Under the pieces are notes generated by a model that was not told where the DNA came from, made no database searches, and worked only from the letters and a program-made list of their open reading frames with translations. Below are positions 20,852 to 29,036 of a stretch of 31,316 bases of DNA, piece by piece. Position 1 is the stretch's first letter, and each line of letters starts with the position of its first letter. Source of the DNA: a virus; IMG/VR virus record IMGVR_UViG_3300008116_000310, positions 663 through 31,978 of that record. One strand, 5' to 3'. A program made the translations under genes and the position numbers.

Positions 20852-21247
20852 TCAGCCGATAGTCGCGCTGACCAAGGTCACGGGACCGCCAGAAACAATT
20901 GACAGGGTATTGAGAACCAGCTTGCCGCTCACCGCTGCGGTGCCAGCCTGGGTTGGCAAACTCAGGTGAATAACGCCATCGGAGTCCGTGAACTCGCCGT
21001 AGGCTGCCGTGCCGGTGGCGTCTGCGCTGGTGTCCTCGGTGGCGGTCACGTCAAACGTGAGCACGCCCGTCCCAGAGCTCACCGTTCCGCAGGGGTCGCC
21101 GAGCGGGATGTTGGCCAGCAGGACGTCGCTGGCGTCGCGGATCTTGAGCCGGCCGGCAGCAGAGCCGGCGTCGATCAAGGTGCGAAACGCCTTGTGAGCC
21201 TCCTCCTTGGCCTTAACGGAATAGGTAGCAGATGCGGGTACAGCCAT
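20852..21247 (-). CDS. Putative minor structural protein
   Basis: A 131-aa beta-rich protein, TYSVKAKEEAHKAFRTLIDAG at the start and then strands LKIRDASDVLLANIPLG, GVLTFDVTATED. I recall similar small proteins just downstream of tape measure genes in phage tail operons, where they may be tail-tip parts. It has a good RBS (AGGAGA) before ATG 21247. Confidence 0.6.
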   Translation of the reverse strand: MAVPASATYSVKAKEEAHKAFRTLIDAGSAAGRLKIRDASDVLLANIPLGDPCGTVSSGTGVLTFDVTATEDTSADATGTAAYGEFTDSDGVIHLSLPTQAGTAAVSGKLVLNTLSIVSGGPVTLVSATIG

Positions 21248-21248
21248 G

Positions 21249-21608
21249 TCAATCTCCTGAAAGTTTGGATTTCACCAACAGCGTCAGCGTGCCGGTGCTC
21301 TGGGTGGATGTGTAGGCCTCTGGGGCCGCCAGATAGAGGCCGGTTGGCACAGAGACCTGGACCAGCGCGTACAGCCTCACCAGGCGCTCTACAGCGTCTT
21401 GCTGGGCCTTGGAGGCGATGGCCCAGACAAGCTCAATGGTCTTGTCGGCCTGCGCCAGGCCAAAGTCGTTGAAGACCGCGCCGCCGTCCAGCGTGGCGAT
21501 TCGGGTCACGCGCCTGCGGGCCTCGCCGAAGTCGGAACGTTCGGCGTTGACCTCCAGCTCAATGACGCCCAGCGGGTCGAAGGTCGGGGTGCTCAGTCGG
21601 ATCAGCAT
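21249..21608 (-). CDS. Putative minor tail protein
   Basis: A 119-aa protein that starts MLIRLSTPTFDPLG with strands, a central FGLAQADKTIELVW, and a helix QQDAVERLVRLYALVQV followed by strands. It lies directly after the tape measure gene, where distal tail proteins are found. The fit is by position and beta content, with no diagnostic motif. I chose ATG 21608, next to the tape measure stop at 21610. Confidence 0.65.
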   Translation of the reverse strand: MLIRLSTPTFDPLGVIELEVNAERSDFGEARRRVTRIATLDGGAVFNDFGLAQADKTIELVWAIASKAQQDAVERLVRLYALVQVSVPTGLYLAAPEAYTSTQSTGTLTLLVKSKLSGD

Positions 21609-21609
21609 G

Positions 21610-23364
21610 TCAAGTCCCCACCAGCAGCTCGAGGCCGTCTGCATTCACGCGGGTCTGGATGGTCTTCAGAATCTCCCACATGAACGCCTCCAGGTGCGGC
21701 TGAAGGCCTTTCCCATCAATCTGGATCAGCGCGTTGCCGCGCTGCAAAGATGCCGTTCTTGATTGATTCAGATTGATCTGGGATTCAATCAGCTGTCTCT
21801 GCAAATCCAACGCTTGTTCCCTAATCTTGTTTTCTATCTTCAACTGCTCTTGGACCAGTTCGAGCTTCTCCAGACCGAAAAACCCTTCAATGTCCCCGAA
21901 TGCACTGAAGATGCTGCTGATGACATCGCCGGATGATTCGACCGTCGCTGAAAGTGATTTGAGCGCGAACTCGAATTTCTGGGCATCAGCAACGGCCTGG
22001 GCAATCTCGAGCTTGACGCGCGACTCGATGAGTTTGATACGCTCGTTGGAGGCAATGCTCTGGAGCTTGGCGGCGTAATCTTGGGCCGCCTTGGTTGTCT
22101 CGAGATACAGCTTCTGTTCTGCCAGCTGCTGCTTTGCCAGTTCTGCGCTCTTGTCTTTGACCTTGCCCTTTGCATCGGTCAATTCTTTGGCTGACGCCAC
22201 CTGCGCGATCATCGCCTTTTCTTCGTCGCCGAGCGCTACGGCCAGGCCGGCGCTTGACGTCGCCGTTTTCTTTGTGGCGTCGTCAAGGCCAAGGAATTTG
22301 GGCACAAGGCCATCGACAGAAGCGGCGGCCTTGTCAAAAGATTGGCCAATGGCCGTCTTAAATCTTTCCGCCTCTTGACTGTTTCGCTCTATGGCCTGGG
22401 CAAGGGTAATGTTGCCCTTTGTGAAATCGCTTAACGTGCCAGAAGTTGAAACGATAGCGGCAACAGAGGTGCCCAACGCTTCCGCAAATAGAACGATGGC
22501 GGCAGTTGATCCGGCCACAATGACGGTGGTGCCTTCGATTACTTTTACGAGCAATCGAAATGCCCCGGCGTCTCCAATCGTCACCTGCGCTTCCGTGATT
22601 GAATTCTTGAGCCTGGACAGCTCATTATTGAAACTGCTGAAATCCGCCGAGCCGAACTGCGTCTTTAGCTGTTCTGCGACTTTGATCAGCTCAGGGATTC
22701 CGATCTTGCCCTTGGAAATCAGGTCGAAAAACTCTTCGTTGGTGACGTTGAGCGACTGGGCAAAGGTGTTGAAGAACCCCGGCAGGCGCTCCGCAACAGA
22801 CTTCAAGTCATCCAGCTCAAACTTGCCTTTGCTGACGCCTTGCGCGAGCTGTGTGAAAGCGCCAGAGACATCCGCGCCACTGGTGCCAAGCGCAGCAAAG
22901 GCGGTCGCAAAGCCTTCAAACACCAAGCGCGAGCCTTCGCCTTCAGCCGCCGTGCCCTTGGCCGCCGCCGCAAACGAGGCATAGGCACCGGCTGCGCCGC
23001 GAACTTCAACACCAAGCCGGTTGGCGGTGCTGGTGATGAAGTCCAGCTCTTTCTGCGCCGCCTCGCTTGATCCTGTCACCAGCTTGAGCGTGTTGCGAAA
23101 CTGCTCGAAGGCGACGTTGGCGTCGATGAAATCCTTGATGACCAGCGAGCCCGCCAGGGCCTGCAGCGCTACCGTTGCAGACGCAATGCCGGCCCTGTTG
23201 CCGCCAATTCGATCTAGCTGGTCGTTGGTGCCGCTCAGCGCCCTGGTTGAGGTATCAGCATTGCCAGACAGCGCTGCAAGGTCTCGCTGAATCCCAGCAA
23301 TAGCCGCATTGGTCTGGTTCTGACCCCTGAAAATCAGCTCAACGGTTTGTTGAATGTCGGCCAT
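21610..23364 (-). CDS. Tape measure protein
   Basis: A 584-aa protein. The N-terminal region has the typical tape-measure opening VELIFRGQNQTNAAIAGIQR, then a conserved domain with FRNTLKLVTGSSEAAQKELD, GAYASFAAAAKGT and FTQLAQGVSKGKFELDDLKS, as in lambda-type tape measures. A hydrophobic segment lies at about residues 275-295. The C-terminal half is long helices rich in Lys, Gln and Glu. Established practice is about 1.5 angstrom tail length per residue, which suggests a tail of the order of 85-90 nm. It lies after the chaperone genes, as expected. Confidence 0.9.
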   Translation of the reverse strand: MADIQQTVELIFRGQNQTNAAIAGIQRDLAALSGNADTSTRALSGTNDQLDRIGGNRAGIASATVALQALAGSLVIKDFIDANVAFEQFRNTLKLVTGSSEAAQKELDFITSTANRLGVEVRGAAGAYASFAAAAKGTAAEGEGSRLVFEGFATAFAALGTSGADVSGAFTQLAQGVSKGKFELDDLKSVAERLPGFFNTFAQSLNVTNEEFFDLISKGKIGIPELIKVAEQLKTQFGSADFSSFNNELSRLKNSITEAQVTIGDAGAFRLLVKVIEGTTVIVAGSTAAIVLFAEALGTSVAAIVSTSGTLSDFTKGNITLAQAIERNSQEAERFKTAIGQSFDKAAASVDGLVPKFLGLDDATKKTATSSAGLAVALGDEEKAMIAQVASAKELTDAKGKVKDKSAELAKQQLAEQKLYLETTKAAQDYAAKLQSIASNERIKLIESRVKLEIAQAVADAQKFEFALKSLSATVESSGDVISSIFSAFGDIEGFFGLEKLELVQEQLKIENKIREQALDLQRQLIESQINLNQSRTASLQRGNALIQIDGKGLQPHLEAFMWEILKTIQTRVNADGLELLVGT

Positions 23365-23952
23365 CTTGCTGCTTCTTCTCGTAGTACGCCGCCCAGATTG
23401 TCAGTTCTTCGTCGGTCAAAAAACCCTGCGGGATGATGTCTGGGCGGTGCTGGTAGAGGTAGCCGCCGCGCAGTTCCAGGAATGCGAGCGCTGCGCTCAG
23501 TCCTGGGTCTTCTGCGAGGCGGCGCTTGGCTTTACAAGATCGGCGCCCTGGCCTGTGAGCTCGCTGATCTTGTTGGTCAGCATCAGGAACTCGATCGGAA
23601 AAGCCTCGGCCAACTTCACCGCCGCGGCCAGGTCAACCCTTGGGGCCACCGAGCCGGACACCAGGATCTCCAAGCGCTTGGCAATCTCGCCAGGCGTGTC
23701 GCCACTGATGCCCAGGGCCTGCCGGATGGCGTTGGCCTGGTCTGCCTTGGTCGCTATGGCCTTGACGATGCTGTCAATGCTGGATTGCCGTTTCTCGGCC
23801 TCCAGTGCGGTGTGCAGCTCGCTGGCGGTCAGCCCGCGGACCTCCCACTCAGGTGCTTCGCCTTCGTCGAAAAAAAACGCGAGCGCCTCAACAGCCACTC
23901 GCGCCTTCTTCGACTCGAACCTTGCCTGCTCGAATCGATTCAGATCAAACAT
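23339..23952 (-). CDS. Possible -1 frameshifted long form of the tail assembly chaperone
   Basis: In the -1 frame relative to the chaperone, sequence is open past the TGA at 23497 and continues to TGA 23341-23339, inside the tape measure start. The extension reads LSAALAFLELRGGYLYQHRP and DEELTIWAAYYEKKQQ, which resembles a second-frame tail chaperone (gpT-like). It has no start codon of its own. Lambda-like phages make such products by programmed -1 slippage. I see no canonical slippery heptamer in the overlap, so the slip site is open. Confidence 0.55.
23497..23952 (-). CDS. Tail assembly chaperone (gpG-like)
   Basis: A 151-aa protein, helical and charged, located between tail tube and tape measure. 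This is the fixed position of the tail assembly chaperone in siphoviruses. It includes FDLNRFEQARFESKKARVAV and LTASELHTALEAEKRQ. It shares one base with the tail tube stop (23952). Its last codons overlap a continuing -1 frame that could make a longer chaperone. Confidence 0.75.
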   Translation of the reverse strand: MFDLNRFEQARFESKKARVAVEALAFFFDEGEAPEWEVRGLTASELHTALEAEKRQSSIDSIVKAIATKADQANAIRQALGISGDTPGEIAKRLEILVSGSVAPRVDLAAAVKLAEAFPIEFLMLTNKISELTGQGADLVKPSAASQKTQD

Positions 23953-24926
23953 CAGCCCACCTCAGTTGCGCGCTCCGTCGCGGAAATGGTGCAGGCGGCC
24001 TGGATGCTGTCGCCGGCCGGGAAGGTGCGCGACACACCCAGCTTGCCCTGCGTCAACAGATACGGCGACTTGTAGCGGTCAGGGAAGAACTTGAACCAAA
24101 GGTCTTGGTTCTTCAGCTGCACTAGGCCATCAGCCACGCCGTCCTGCAGGTAGGCCGTGAAGCTGCCCTGGTTGAGCGTGGACGCGGTGGACCCCAGCGT
24201 GCTGCCGTAGACCTGCACGGAGGTCAGGCTGTGCGTGGTCTCGGGCGGCACGAAGTCCGATGCCAGCTGCACATCGGAAAAGATAGGCGCAGCAAACGAG
24301 GCGTAGACACGTTTCGGCACTGGCCCGGTGTGGATCTCCGGCAGCGCGGCCAGGAAGGTCACAGACCCTGCGCTGTAGTTGATGTCGAACAGCGGGTAAT
24401 CTGCGCGCTCCGTGTGCGTGCCAACCACCGTAAAAATCTCAGCGGCGGTCACCAGCGCAGCGCTCACAGAACTAGTGCGAACCTGGCCAATTTCCACCGA
24501 GTCCACCGCAATCAGCGGAGGCCCGCCGTTGGCCCCGCGCGTTTCGGAGAACGCCGTGCTGTCAACGCCAGAGACTGCCGCAATGGCCCCGCTGGAGTTG
24601 ATGGTAATGCTGGTGATGTTGTGCGTGTCGGTCGAGACGCCGCGCGTGATCGTCGCGGTGCCGGCGCTGACGCTGGTCACGACGCCGTTGAGGTTCAGCG
24701 TCAGGGCGGCGACGTTAACCTTGTTGTTGTCGGATGCGTGAGGCGTGACTGCGCCGCCCGTCAGCAAGCCGTTGGGCAGCACGACAGGAGCATAGCCCGC
24801 GCGCTTGGACCACAGCGAGGCCGAGCTGGTAAAGGTGGTTTCGTCTCCTGAGTTCGTCAGGGTCGTCATCGAGGTGGAGGTCTGCCCCGCCTCGTACTGG
24901 AGTTTCGCGTTTTCAGCGGTTGCCAT
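23952..24926 (-). CDS. Major tail (tube) protein
   Basis: A 324-aa beta-rich protein, placed right before the tail chaperone and tape measure. It has repeats of Thr/Ser-rich strands. A segment GDSIQAACTISATERATE ends the protein, and ALPEIHTGPVPKRVYASFAAP lies in the middle. It also contains DGVADGLVQLKNQDLWFKFF. The size and place fit a tail-tube subunit with an extra exposed domain (residues about 70-150). The RBS is AGGAG before ATG 24926. Confidence 0.75.
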   Translation of the reverse strand: MATAENAKLQYEAGQTSTSMTTLTNSGDETTFTSSASLWSKRAGYAPVVLPNGLLTGGAVTPHASDNNKVNVAALTLNLNGVVTSVSAGTATITRGVSTDTHNITSITINSSGAIAAVSGVDSTAFSETRGANGGPPLIAVDSVEIGQVRTSSVSAALVTAAEIFTVVGTHTERADYPLFDINYSAGSVTFLAALPEIHTGPVPKRVYASFAAPIFSDVQLASDFVPPETTHSLTSVQVYGSTLGSTASTLNQGSFTAYLQDGVADGLVQLKNQDLWFKFFPDRYKSPYLLTQGKLGVSRTFPAGDSIQAACTISATERATEVG

Positions 24927-25128
24927 CGTTGGGCTCCTGGTTCAGGTATTTTGGCGGTCGTCCGCGCCGCCTGGGCATTTCTGCTGGTTGCGGTGAAGCA
25001 TCAGGAAGTGGCGCTGCCCCGTACAATCGATGCACGGCAGGGTCAAAATCTGATGCGTTCATGATGACCCACTCACCTTGAGACGGGTGAGTGGGCATCA
25101 CGCGGACGGTTTCGATGATTTGAGGCAT
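24913..25128 (-). CDS. Small protein with AT-hook-like tail
   Basis: A 71-aa protein between capsid and tail tube genes. Its C-terminal part has RRRGRPPK at residues 53-60, a short AT-hook motif that could touch DNA. The N-terminal part has QGEWVIMNASDFDPAVHRLY, a pattern I recall from small proteins next to phage major capsid genes. Its start shares one base with the capsid stop, and its end overlaps the tail-tube start by 14 nt. The role is not established. Confidence 0.7.
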   Translation of the reverse strand: MPQIIETVRVMPTHPSQGEWVIMNASDFDPAVHRLYGAAPLPDASPQPAEMPRRRGRPPKYLNQEPNDGNR

Positions 25129-26273
25129 CAGCCCAGCAGGATGGCGACGTGCTCGGGCTTGATGACCTTCACGCCCCAAGCGCAGCTGATTTCCCACTGC
25201 ATCTGCCTGTACTGCGGGTACAGCGCCACCTCGAACGACAGGCCCGAGCGCGGGTCCACGATGGAGGTGCGGTCGGAGGCCAGGTCGCCACTGGCAGGCA
25301 GGGCCGGCAGGCGCTGGGCCAGGATGATGGCCGAGCGGCTGAAGCCCATGTTACGCACAGAGCTGGCTGTGACGGTGATAGCCGTGGCCGATGCGGGAAT
25401 GGCTTGGCGCAGGCCGGTAGGCTCCAGCACAATCGTGCCGCCGTTGCTGACGTCGGTATCGCCAGTCATCACGACGTACTGGTTGCTGTCGTTGGCAAAT
25501 GTGATGACGTCACCGGCCACGATGGTGCCCGTGCCTGCAGAGGCCAGGGTAATCGTCGTGGCACCAACAGCGTAACCTGCGTTGTTGGTGGTCGCGTTTG
25601 CAGCAGTTCCCTTCGTGTGCGTCCTGACCTGTGCCGACTCACGAACCATCATGCCGTTGATATCCAACAGCACACCCTGACGCAGCATGCTGTCACCGAA
25701 CTCTTGCGAGGACGATGCCTGCTTGCCGCGCAGATTGGCGCCGGCCGCGGTGTCCAGCACCAGCTGCATGTCGCTCAGAGGCGAGCCGTTGTCGGCCAGG
25801 ATCTTGCGCGTCAGCGATGCGGCGCTGTAGTCGCCGGCGGTGCCAAATGGCGTAGTGCCTGCGGTGCCAGCAGCGCGCGAGGAGTCAAGATACAAGGCCG
25901 CAATGTCGGCCTCGATTTCGTTGACCAGGGTGCGGATGGCCTGCTGGATCTGCGCGCCTTGGATGGCTGCAGCAGCGGGGCCAGAGCCACGCTCTTCCTC
26001 GCCCGTCCAGCGGATCGGCACCCGGCGTGCCTTGGTGATCTTGATCTCCATGTCGCCAATGGTCTGGTCGCCATCATTCGGAGGCGTGACGCCAGCCGTG
26101 ATGTTGCCAGCAGAGGCAGCCGGCGCGACGAACGAGCGCACGGACTGGTTGACCGCGGCGCGCGAGGATTGCGCATCCAGGGTCACAGCGGGAATGAAAC
26201 CAACCAGCTCACGGGACACGACGTCCAGATTGCTGTACAGGGTCGGGATGAGATTCGTAAGGGTGGCACCCAT
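25128..26273 (-). CDS. Major capsid protein, P22 coat-like family
   Basis: A 381-aa HK97-fold coat protein. The N-terminal TLTNLIPTLYSNLDVVSREL and GFIPAVT, followed by RAAVNQSVRSF and TPPNDGDQTIG, match the P22 coat protein family as I know it. The central part has a likely inserted beta domain (about residues 225-310). It forms the procapsid shell around the scaffold encoded just upstream. RBS TGGAG precedes ATG 26273. A long opposite-strand frame (25149-26312) over this gene is a shadow. Confidence 0.92.
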   Translation of the reverse strand: MGATLTNLIPTLYSNLDVVSRELVGFIPAVTLDAQSSRAAVNQSVRSFVAPAASAGNITAGVTPPNDGDQTIGDMEIKITKARRVPIRWTGEEERGSGPAAAAIQGAQIQQAIRTLVNEIEADIAALYLDSSRAAGTAGTTPFGTAGDYSAASLTRKILADNGSPLSDMQLVLDTAAGANLRGKQASSSQEFGDSMLRQGVLLDINGMMVRESAQVRTHTKGTAANATTNNAGYAVGATTITLASAGTGTIVAGDVITFANDSNQYVVMTGDTDVSNGGTIVLEPTGLRQAIPASATAITVTASSVRNMGFSRSAIILAQRLPALPASGDLASDRTSIVDPRSGLSFEVALYPQYRQMQWEISCAWGVKVIKPEHVAILLG

Positions 26274-26291
26274 GGTAAGAACTCCAGAAAG

Positions 26292-26963
26292 TTAGACGAG
26301 TTGGACGCCTGACTTTGCAGCCTCTACCCGTTGAGCGGGTGCAAGTGCTTCAAATTCGGCGCGGGTCATGGTCTTGGGTCCACCGCCTCCAGCGTTGGAC
26401 GCACGGACTCCAGCACCTCCCGTGCCGGTCGATTTAAGCAGCTCGGGACGGGCTTTCGCAATCCCTGCGATCCCGTCCTTGACCGGAATCATACGCCCAT
26501 CTTCGGTCTTGAACAATAGGTCATCTCCTTCCCAGGTCAGGCGCTGTGAAACGAAGGTTTCGACGAGATCGCGCGCGACAAACTCGTGGCCCGATAAAGC
26601 CTCGGCAATTGCGGCCTTTTGCAAGCTGCCGCGAAACTTGCCGCTGATCTCGTCGCGCTGAGTTGTCGCCTCCTGCAATTGGCGCTCCATGCGCTTGAGC
26701 TTGGCGTCGTATTGCTTCGCGGCCTCTGCTGCGCCCTTAGCATCGGGCAACAGATCCAGATCCTCTAGGCTATCAATACCCAGGCGCTCCATCAGCGCGT
26801 TCTGGTCCGCTTCGAGCTTGGCCAGCTTGTCCTTCATGCCGCGACGGCCATTGATCGACTCCTGGCGCGCCGCGTCGCGTTGCCCTTGCAGATCATCGAC
26901 GTAGCTTTTCAGCGCGGTAAATTTCTCGTCTCCGAGGGCTTCCTTGAGGTTTTCGATGTCCAT
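26292..26963 (-). CDS. Scaffolding protein
   Basis: A 223-aa protein, with residues 5-120 highly helical and charged (coiled coil: KLAKLEADQNALMERLG, KLKRMERQLQEATTQRDE). A folded C-terminal part has GSLQKAAIAEALSGHEF and MTRAEFEALAPAQR. This matches phage scaffold (minor structural GP20-like) proteins, which are placed right before the capsid gene. It guides shell assembly and leaves before packaging. RBS GGAGA is before ATG 26963. Confidence 0.88.
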   Translation of the reverse strand: MDIENLKEALGDEKFTALKSYVDDLQGQRDAARQESINGRRGMKDKLAKLEADQNALMERLGIDSLEDLDLLPDAKGAAEAAKQYDAKLKRMERQLQEATTQRDEISGKFRGSLQKAAIAEALSGHEFVARDLVETFVSQRLTWEGDDLLFKTEDGRMIPVKDGIAGIAKARPELLKSTGTGGAGVRASNAGGGGPKTMTRAEFEALAPAQRVEAAKSGVQLV

Positions 26964-26974
26964 CGTCTTCTCCG

Positions 26975-27292
26975 TCAGATTGCAAACTGCTCAAGCGTTG
27001 CGCCGGCAGCCAGTGCCGTGGTCAGCCACCGGGGTTTCAGGCCGCGACCGGTCCAAGTGTTGCCAGCGTCGTCGCGGTACTTAGGCGCGACGGTGGCGCG
27101 AGGCGTAGACTTCTCTTTGACCGGGCTCTTTGCAACTTTCGCGGAGTCGGTCACAATGTCGCTAGGCGTGAGGCCATAGGTAGACATCAGGGTCTTGATC
27201 TGCGAGACCGCAGACGCCCGCTCCGCGCGGGTTTGTTCGGCGATCTGGCGCTCGAGTTCTGCTTTCTGTGCGAGTAGTTCATTAATGCTCAT
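26975..27292 (-). CDS. Phage-encoded H-NS-like protein
   Basis: A 105-aa protein. The N-terminal helix (SINELLAQKAELERQIAEQT) is an oligomerisation helix. The C-terminal DNA-binding part is YRDDAGNTWTGRGLKPRWL at about 72-90, the hallmark of H-NS family proteins that bind AT-rich minor grooves. It may silence or counter-silence host genes, or affect phage late expression or packaging. It sits before the scaffold and faces the portal gene, with a 50-nt divergent gap between. Confidence 0.85.
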   Translation of the reverse strand: MSINELLAQKAELERQIAEQTRAERASAVSQIKTLMSTYGLTPSDIVTDSAKVAKSPVKEKSTPRATVAPKYRDDAGNTWTGRGLKPRWLTTALAAGATLEQFAI

Positions 27293-27342
27293 TGGTAAAT
27301 ACGGTGAGTTAAAGTGAAACGAACCTGCAATATACCAGTGAT
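27293..27342. promoter_or_regulatory. Divergent gap between H-NS-like and portal genes
   Basis: An AT-rich 50-nt gap. TATACC at 27331-27336 could be a -10 for the portal operon, with its start near the ATG at 27343 and no Shine-Dalgarno seen. On the other strand TATATT could serve as a -10. No strong -35 is visible in either direction. The assignment is tentative. Confidence 0.4.
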
Positions 27343-28689
27343 ATGGCCAATCAAGATATAACGCGCTTCAAATTCATAGGCTTCGCGCTAAACGGCGACG
27401 GCCCATTTCGCCCTCTCATCAGCTTCGACAGCAAGGCACGCCCCATCGCGGTGGCGTCGTCGTACCTGATCCAGTACCCGCGCGAGAGTGAAACCAAGTA
27501 CGCGCGCCGCAATGAGATTGCTTGGTACGCCTCACCGCTGGCCCAGGTCGTTTCTCGATTCGCCGGATACCTTGCAAGTCGGCCCGCCGTGCGCGCCATG
27601 GCCAATCCGCTGTACGAGGCGATGGCCGCCGACATCGACGGCAAGGGCAACACCATCGACAGTTTCTGGTCTCAGTTTGTGGTTGAGGCCAAGGCGCGCG
27701 GCAGCATGCTGCTGCTGGTGGACATGCCCCCGGCCATGGCGCCGACGCTTGAGCAGCAGGTAAGCTCCAGGGTTGCGCCGTACTGGACCAGCATCAAGCC
27801 CGAGCTCCTTACCGACTACCAAATCGGCGACGACGGGAAGTTTACTTACGCGGAGTTCTCGGGCAATTTTACGCTGGAGACGGGCGAGAGAGTCGATTGC
27901 ACATGGCACTTTGACCTGACCTCCTGGCGTGCCATAGATGGCCAGCTGCGCATCCTGGCCCAGGGTGAGCACCCACTGACGGAGTGCCCGCTGCTGATAT
28001 TCACTGAGGGCGGCGATTTCCCATACTTCGGCCCGTTCTCGCCGATCGCGGACCTGTCGCGCAGGATGTTCAACCTGGATAGCGAGCTGGACGAAATCCT
28101 GCGCTCGCAGACGTTTAGCCTGCTGACCATGCAGGTGTCCGAGAACTCCACGGACGCCCAGAAAGTCCAGGCTGCGCAGGTCGTTGGCGAGACCATCGGA
28201 TCATCAAACCTGATGGTGCACAGCGGCAGCACGCCGGCCTTCATCGCGCCACCGGACGGCCCTGCGCGGATTTACCTGGACCGCATTGCGGCGCTGAAGG
28301 ATCAGATCAACGAGATAGGCCTGGTGATCGCGTCCTCCTCGCAGCGCGAATCCGGCCTGGCCCTGCAGATGCGGTTCCAGGCGCTGAACTCCGAGCTGGC
28401 GAAGTTTGCCGGCAGGATGGAGAGCCTGGAGCGACGAGCCTGGGAGCTTTCGCGCCAGTGGCTGGGCCTGACCACCGCGCCGCAGATTTCTTGGTCGCGC
28501 GACTTCAACCTAGCCGACGTCGTGGCCGAGCTGGACATTCTGGCCAGCATGATCGGTGCGGCCATGCCAACCGAAGTCATTGCCGAGCAGCAGAGGCGCA
28601 TCGTGTCGGTGCAGTTTGCCGGCCTTGGGCAAGAGCAACAGGGCCAGATTCATGCCGCGATAGATCAGCGGCTTCTGGAGCAAGCATGA
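27343..28689 (+). CDS. Portal protein
   Basis: A 448-aa protein. It has the SPP1 gp6/DUF4055-like portal features: N-terminal RPLISFDSKARPIAVA, then YARRNEIAWYASPLAQVVSRF, a ring-forming middle with FPYFGPFSPIADLSRRMFNLDSELDEILR near 226-260, and a helical stem with QMRFQALNSELAKFAGRMESLERRAWEL. It forms the dodecameric DNA channel at the capsid vertex and binds TerL. It is on the opposite strand from scaffold, capsid and terminase. The stop overlaps the next start (ATGA). Confidence 0.88.
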   Translation: MANQDITRFKFIGFALNGDGPFRPLISFDSKARPIAVASSYLIQYPRESETKYARRNEIAWYASPLAQVVSRFAGYLASRPAVRAMANPLYEAMAADIDGKGNTIDSFWSQFVVEAKARGSMLLLVDMPPAMAPTLEQQVSSRVAPYWTSIKPELLTDYQIGDDGKFTYAEFSGNFTLETGERVDCTWHFDLTSWRAIDGQLRILAQGEHPLTECPLLIFTEGGDFPYFGPFSPIADLSRRMFNLDSELDEILRSQTFSLLTMQVSENSTDAQKVQAAQVVGETIGSSNLMVHSGSTPAFIAPPDGPARIYLDRIAALKDQINEIGLVIASSSQRESGLALQMRFQALNSELAKFAGRMESLERRAWELSRQWLGLTTAPQISWSRDFNLADVVAELDILASMIGAAMPTEVIAEQQRRIVSVQFAGLGQEQQGQIHAAIDQRLLEQA

Positions 28690-29036
28690 GCGCCGAAGTG
28701 CACAATCTCAGCGTCGAAAAAGGCGCCAGCTACGAGCAAATCATCCGGTGGACGGATGACGACGGAGCGGCCATCAACCTGAGCGGCGCCACCGCGCGCA
28801 TGCAGGTCCGCGCTGCCACCAACGTAACGACGGTTCTTTTTGAGGCCACCACGGCAAACGGCAAGCTGGCAATTGCAGGCGATCTCGGGCAGATCACGCT
28901 GACCATCACAGCCGCAGAGTCGGCCGCCTTTACCTGGAGCTTCGGCAAGTACGATCTGGAGATCGTCACCGCAGGCGGCTTGGTCTATCGCCTGATCAGG
29001 GGCACCATCAGCATCAGCGCAGAGGTCACGCAATGA
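28686..29036 (+). CDS. Conserved structural protein downstream of portal
   Basis: A 116-aa beta-rich protein. EKGASYEQIIRWTDDDGAAI and NLSGATARMQVR, with ITLTITAAESAAFTW later, form a pattern common in short phage virion proteins. I know it from genes near tail-fibre or connector genes. The likely role is a beta-sandwich base for adhesin attachment. That is inferred. ATG 28686 overlaps the portal stop by 4 nt. The stop overlaps the next start by 4 nt. Confidence 0.7.
   Translation: MSAEVHNLSVEKGASYEQIIRWTDDDGAAINLSGATARMQVRAATNVTTVLFEATTANGKLAIAGDLGQITLTITAAESAAFTWSFGKYDLEIVTAGGLVYRLIRGTISISAEVTQ

Noticed and set aside
24231-24851. Plus-strand frame (206 codons) opposite the tail tube gene
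   Set aside because: Arg/Gly-rich shadow without motif or ribosome binding site.
25149-26312. Long plus-strand frame (387 codons) opposite the major capsid gene
   Set aside because: It is in the same codon-on-codon register as the nuclease in the intein, but shows no recognisable domain, is His/Arg-rich in the way of GC-rich shadows, and covers a conserved coat protein. It shows that antisense length alone is not evidence in this genome.
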